DNA of 6,708 nucleotides from Blastocatellia bacterium (GTDB taxonomy: Bacteria > Acidobacteriota > Blastocatellia > Chloracidobacteriales > JADJPF01). A model generated the notes under the pieces. That model searched no databases. It was not told where the DNA came from and worked only from the letters and a program-made list of their open reading frames with translations. The stretch's first letter is position 1; every line of letters begins with the position of its first letter. A program made the translations under genes and the position numbers. The stretch lies in the NCBI GenBank assembly GCA_023265235.1, contig JAHFUF010000290.1, forward strand, positions 1-6,708. The letters are read 5' to 3'. Below, piece by piece: positions 6,368-6,708 of the stretch.

Positions 6368-6406
6368 GGGAAAAGTAGACTGAAGTCTAAACCGAACAAA
6401 GTTCGG
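6364..6406. other. Alternating stem: GTTCGG / CCGAAC / GTTCGG
   Basis: CCGAAC (6392-6397) can pair with the upstream GTTCGG (6364-6369), enclosing the hairpin TAGAC-TGAA-GTCTA (6376-6389), or with the downstream GTTCGG (6401-6406) across AAA. The two folds exclude each other. The segment directly follows the candidate right-end hairpin, so it is either still part of the element's RNA or the first flanking DNA that would act as guide. Confidence 0.4.
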
Positions 6407-6422
6407 CTAAAGATTAAGAGTT

Positions 6423-6572
6423 TCAATAACACGACTTGGAAGGTTAGTTCTGTATAATTACTTATTCATTATGAAATCCTCTTCAAATCTAAAGGATTTA
6501 GCGGTTTGTCGTAGCAAAGTTGGCTGTTGTAACTAAAGAACTTACAGCTAACCTTCCAAGTCGTGTCAATAA
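6423..6572. mobile_element. MITE-like element: 136 bp, 18-bp perfect TIRs, 7-bp target duplication
   Basis: The left inverted repeat is CACGACTTGGAAGGTTAG (6430-6447) and the right one its exact complement, CTAACCTTCCAAGTCGTG (6548-6565). They are flanked directly by identical TCAATAA at 6423-6429 and 6566-6572. This is the signature of a DDE-transposase insertion with 7-bp target duplication. The 100-bp interior has no coding frame of note; it holds one hairpin, AAATCCT/AGGATTT (6474-6480 with 6493-6499), and a TATAAT at 6453-6458. It must be moved in trans by a transposase elsewhere in the genome. The family was not recognised from the TIRs. Removing the element and one TCAATAA restores an uninterrupted sequence from 6429 to 6573. 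Intact TIRs and duplication suggest a fairly recent insertion. Confidence 0.8.
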
Positions 6573-6631
6573 GGATGCTTCGCAGTTAATTTCTTAAAAT
6601 AAGAAAGCAAAGCTTTCTTGCTAAAGCATCC
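6573..6631. other. Large nested hairpin abutting the MITE
   Basis: The outer stem is GGATGCTT (6573-6580) with AAGCATCC (6624-6631), 8 bp perfect. The inner stem is AAGAAAGC (6601-6608) with GCTTTCTT (6612-6619), 8 bp perfect with loop AAA. An alternative inner stem, TTTCTT (6590-6595) with AAGAAA (6601-6606), excludes the first. A GCTAAAGC repeat occurs at 6620-6627 and 6633-6640. No T-tract follows. It may be a folded RNA, a further palindromic repeat, or part of the old IS right flank. Confidence 0.45.
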
Positions 6632-6708
6632 AGCTAAAGCTCAATGGCATTAAGTTAAGGATTATCTATATTAGAATCAAGTAATTATGGGTAGTACAAA
6701 GAATAATG
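6632..6708. other. AT-rich tail of the window, no supported gene
   Basis: Beyond the hairpin there is only AT-rich DNA. An ATG at 6687 opens a frame of seven codons (MGSTKNN) that runs off the window, with TATATT at 6667-6672 upstream but no -35 and no clear ribosome-binding site. That is too little to call a gene. Confidence 0.3.

Larger units (their letters stand above)
4195..6369 (+). mobile_element. IS200/IS605-family element with tnpA and tnpB (ends approximate)
   Basis: The element is defined by adjacent co-directional tnpA (4332-4721) and tnpB (4728-6197), flanked by hairpin-rich subterminal DNA as expected for a family that transposes as single strands and makes no target duplication or terminal inverted repeats. 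The left limit is tentative: TTAC at 4191-4194, the target tetranucleotide known for IS608, lies 27 nt before the first hairpin, more than I recall for IS608. The right limit is set just after a perfect hairpin (6344-6363) preceded by GAAT, which matches the guide tetranucleotide I recall for the IS608 right end, and followed by GTTCGG. The right end could instead be nearer 6252-6275 (after a hairpin with left-end-like geometry) or beyond 6406. Because the family makes no target duplication, only an empty-site comparison can settle the ends. Confidence 0.6.
6045..6369 (+). ncRNA. Putative TnpB guide RNA (omega/re RNA) scaffold
   Basis: In IS605 elements the guide RNA comes from the tnpB 3' end and the element's right end, with the guide copied from DNA just past the boundary. 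Here G+C jumps from 16/60 at 5641-5700 inside tnpB to 37/60 at 6061-6120, 33/60 at 6121-6180, 30/60 at 6181-6240 and 33/60 at 6241-6300. Stems seen: CGGGC/GCCCG (6080-6084 with 6095-6099), CGGCTTC/GAAGCCG (6211-6217 with 6225-6231), CCGC.TGCGC/GCGCA.T.GCGG (6229-6252) and CCACCTAC/GTAGGTGG (6344-6363). The scaffold thus covers the last 51 or so codons of tnpB plus about 170 nt downstream. Both limits are inferred, and no dedicated promoter was recognised. Confidence 0.5.

Noticed and set aside
6166..6432. Minus-strand open frame of 88 codons
   Set aside because: Antisense to the tnpB end and the hairpin region; its composition follows the stems and no family is recognisable.
6254..6457. Plus-strand open frame of 67 codons after tnpB
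   Set aside because: It runs through the presumed guide-RNA scaffold, the right-end hairpins and into the MITE inverted repeat. It has no protein-family features and no good ribosome site, so it is probably a chance frame in structured DNA.
6430..6565. Reading the 18-bp inverted repeat as a transcription terminator of tnpB
   Set aside because: The 100-bp loop, the lack of a T-tract and the exact 7-bp flanking duplications point to a transposon insertion instead.
6687..6708. Possible start of a next gene (ATG, seven codons to the edge)
   Set aside because: Too short to judge, no clear ribosome-binding site, and the promoter match is only a TATATT.

Overview
The window comes from an AT-rich bacterial genome; most coding sequence here looks to be about one-third G+C. 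There is no rRNA, tRNA or other marker that fixes the phylum. The signalling proteins and the TnpB subtype fit environmental bacteria with many sensors, such as cyanobacteria or Acidobacteriota-like organisms, but that is only an impression. No CRISPR array was seen.

Layout. (1) Positions 1-801, minus strand: the N-terminal 267 codons of a sensor protein that runs off the left edge. It has a DICT-like sensory region, a short helical linker and the start of a GAF domain. (2) Positions 802-1288: a divergent intergenic region. It holds a good minus-strand promoter, a strong hairpin with T-tracts that can act in both directions, a nested hairpin, and AT-rich DNA with short repeats, a TATAAT box and a dyad in front of the rightward gene. 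(3) Positions 1289-4063, plus strand: a 924-residue soluble hybrid histidine kinase (PAS-PAS-HisKA-HATPase-degenerate receiver-receiver-HPt). (4) About 4195-6369: an IS200/IS605-family element. It has a hairpin-rich left end containing the tnpA promoter, tnpA (HUH Y1 transposase), tnpB (RNA-guided nuclease with intact RuvC residues), and a GC-rich, hairpin-rich 3' end that is the likely guide (omega/re) RNA. Neither terminus can be fixed exactly. (5) Positions 6423-6572: a very clear MITE-like insertion, 136 bp long, with perfect 18-bp terminal inverted repeats and an exact 7-bp direct duplication, TCAATAA. (6) Positions 6573-6708: another large hairpin and then AT-rich sequence with no supported gene.

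How the parts fit. The two left-hand genes are a divergent pair of sensory proteins, possibly one signalling locus. The kinase should work as a phosphorelay His302 -> Asp727 -> His867 -> an unlinked partner. The right half is mobile DNA: an IS605-type element carrying both transposase and guide-RNA nuclease, with an unrelated MITE next to or inside its right flank. The main points of interest are the MITE with its TSD, the abrupt GC rise where the tnpB 3' end overlaps the presumed guide RNA, the in-frame tnpA-TAA-tnpB junction, and a probably leaderless tnpA transcript.
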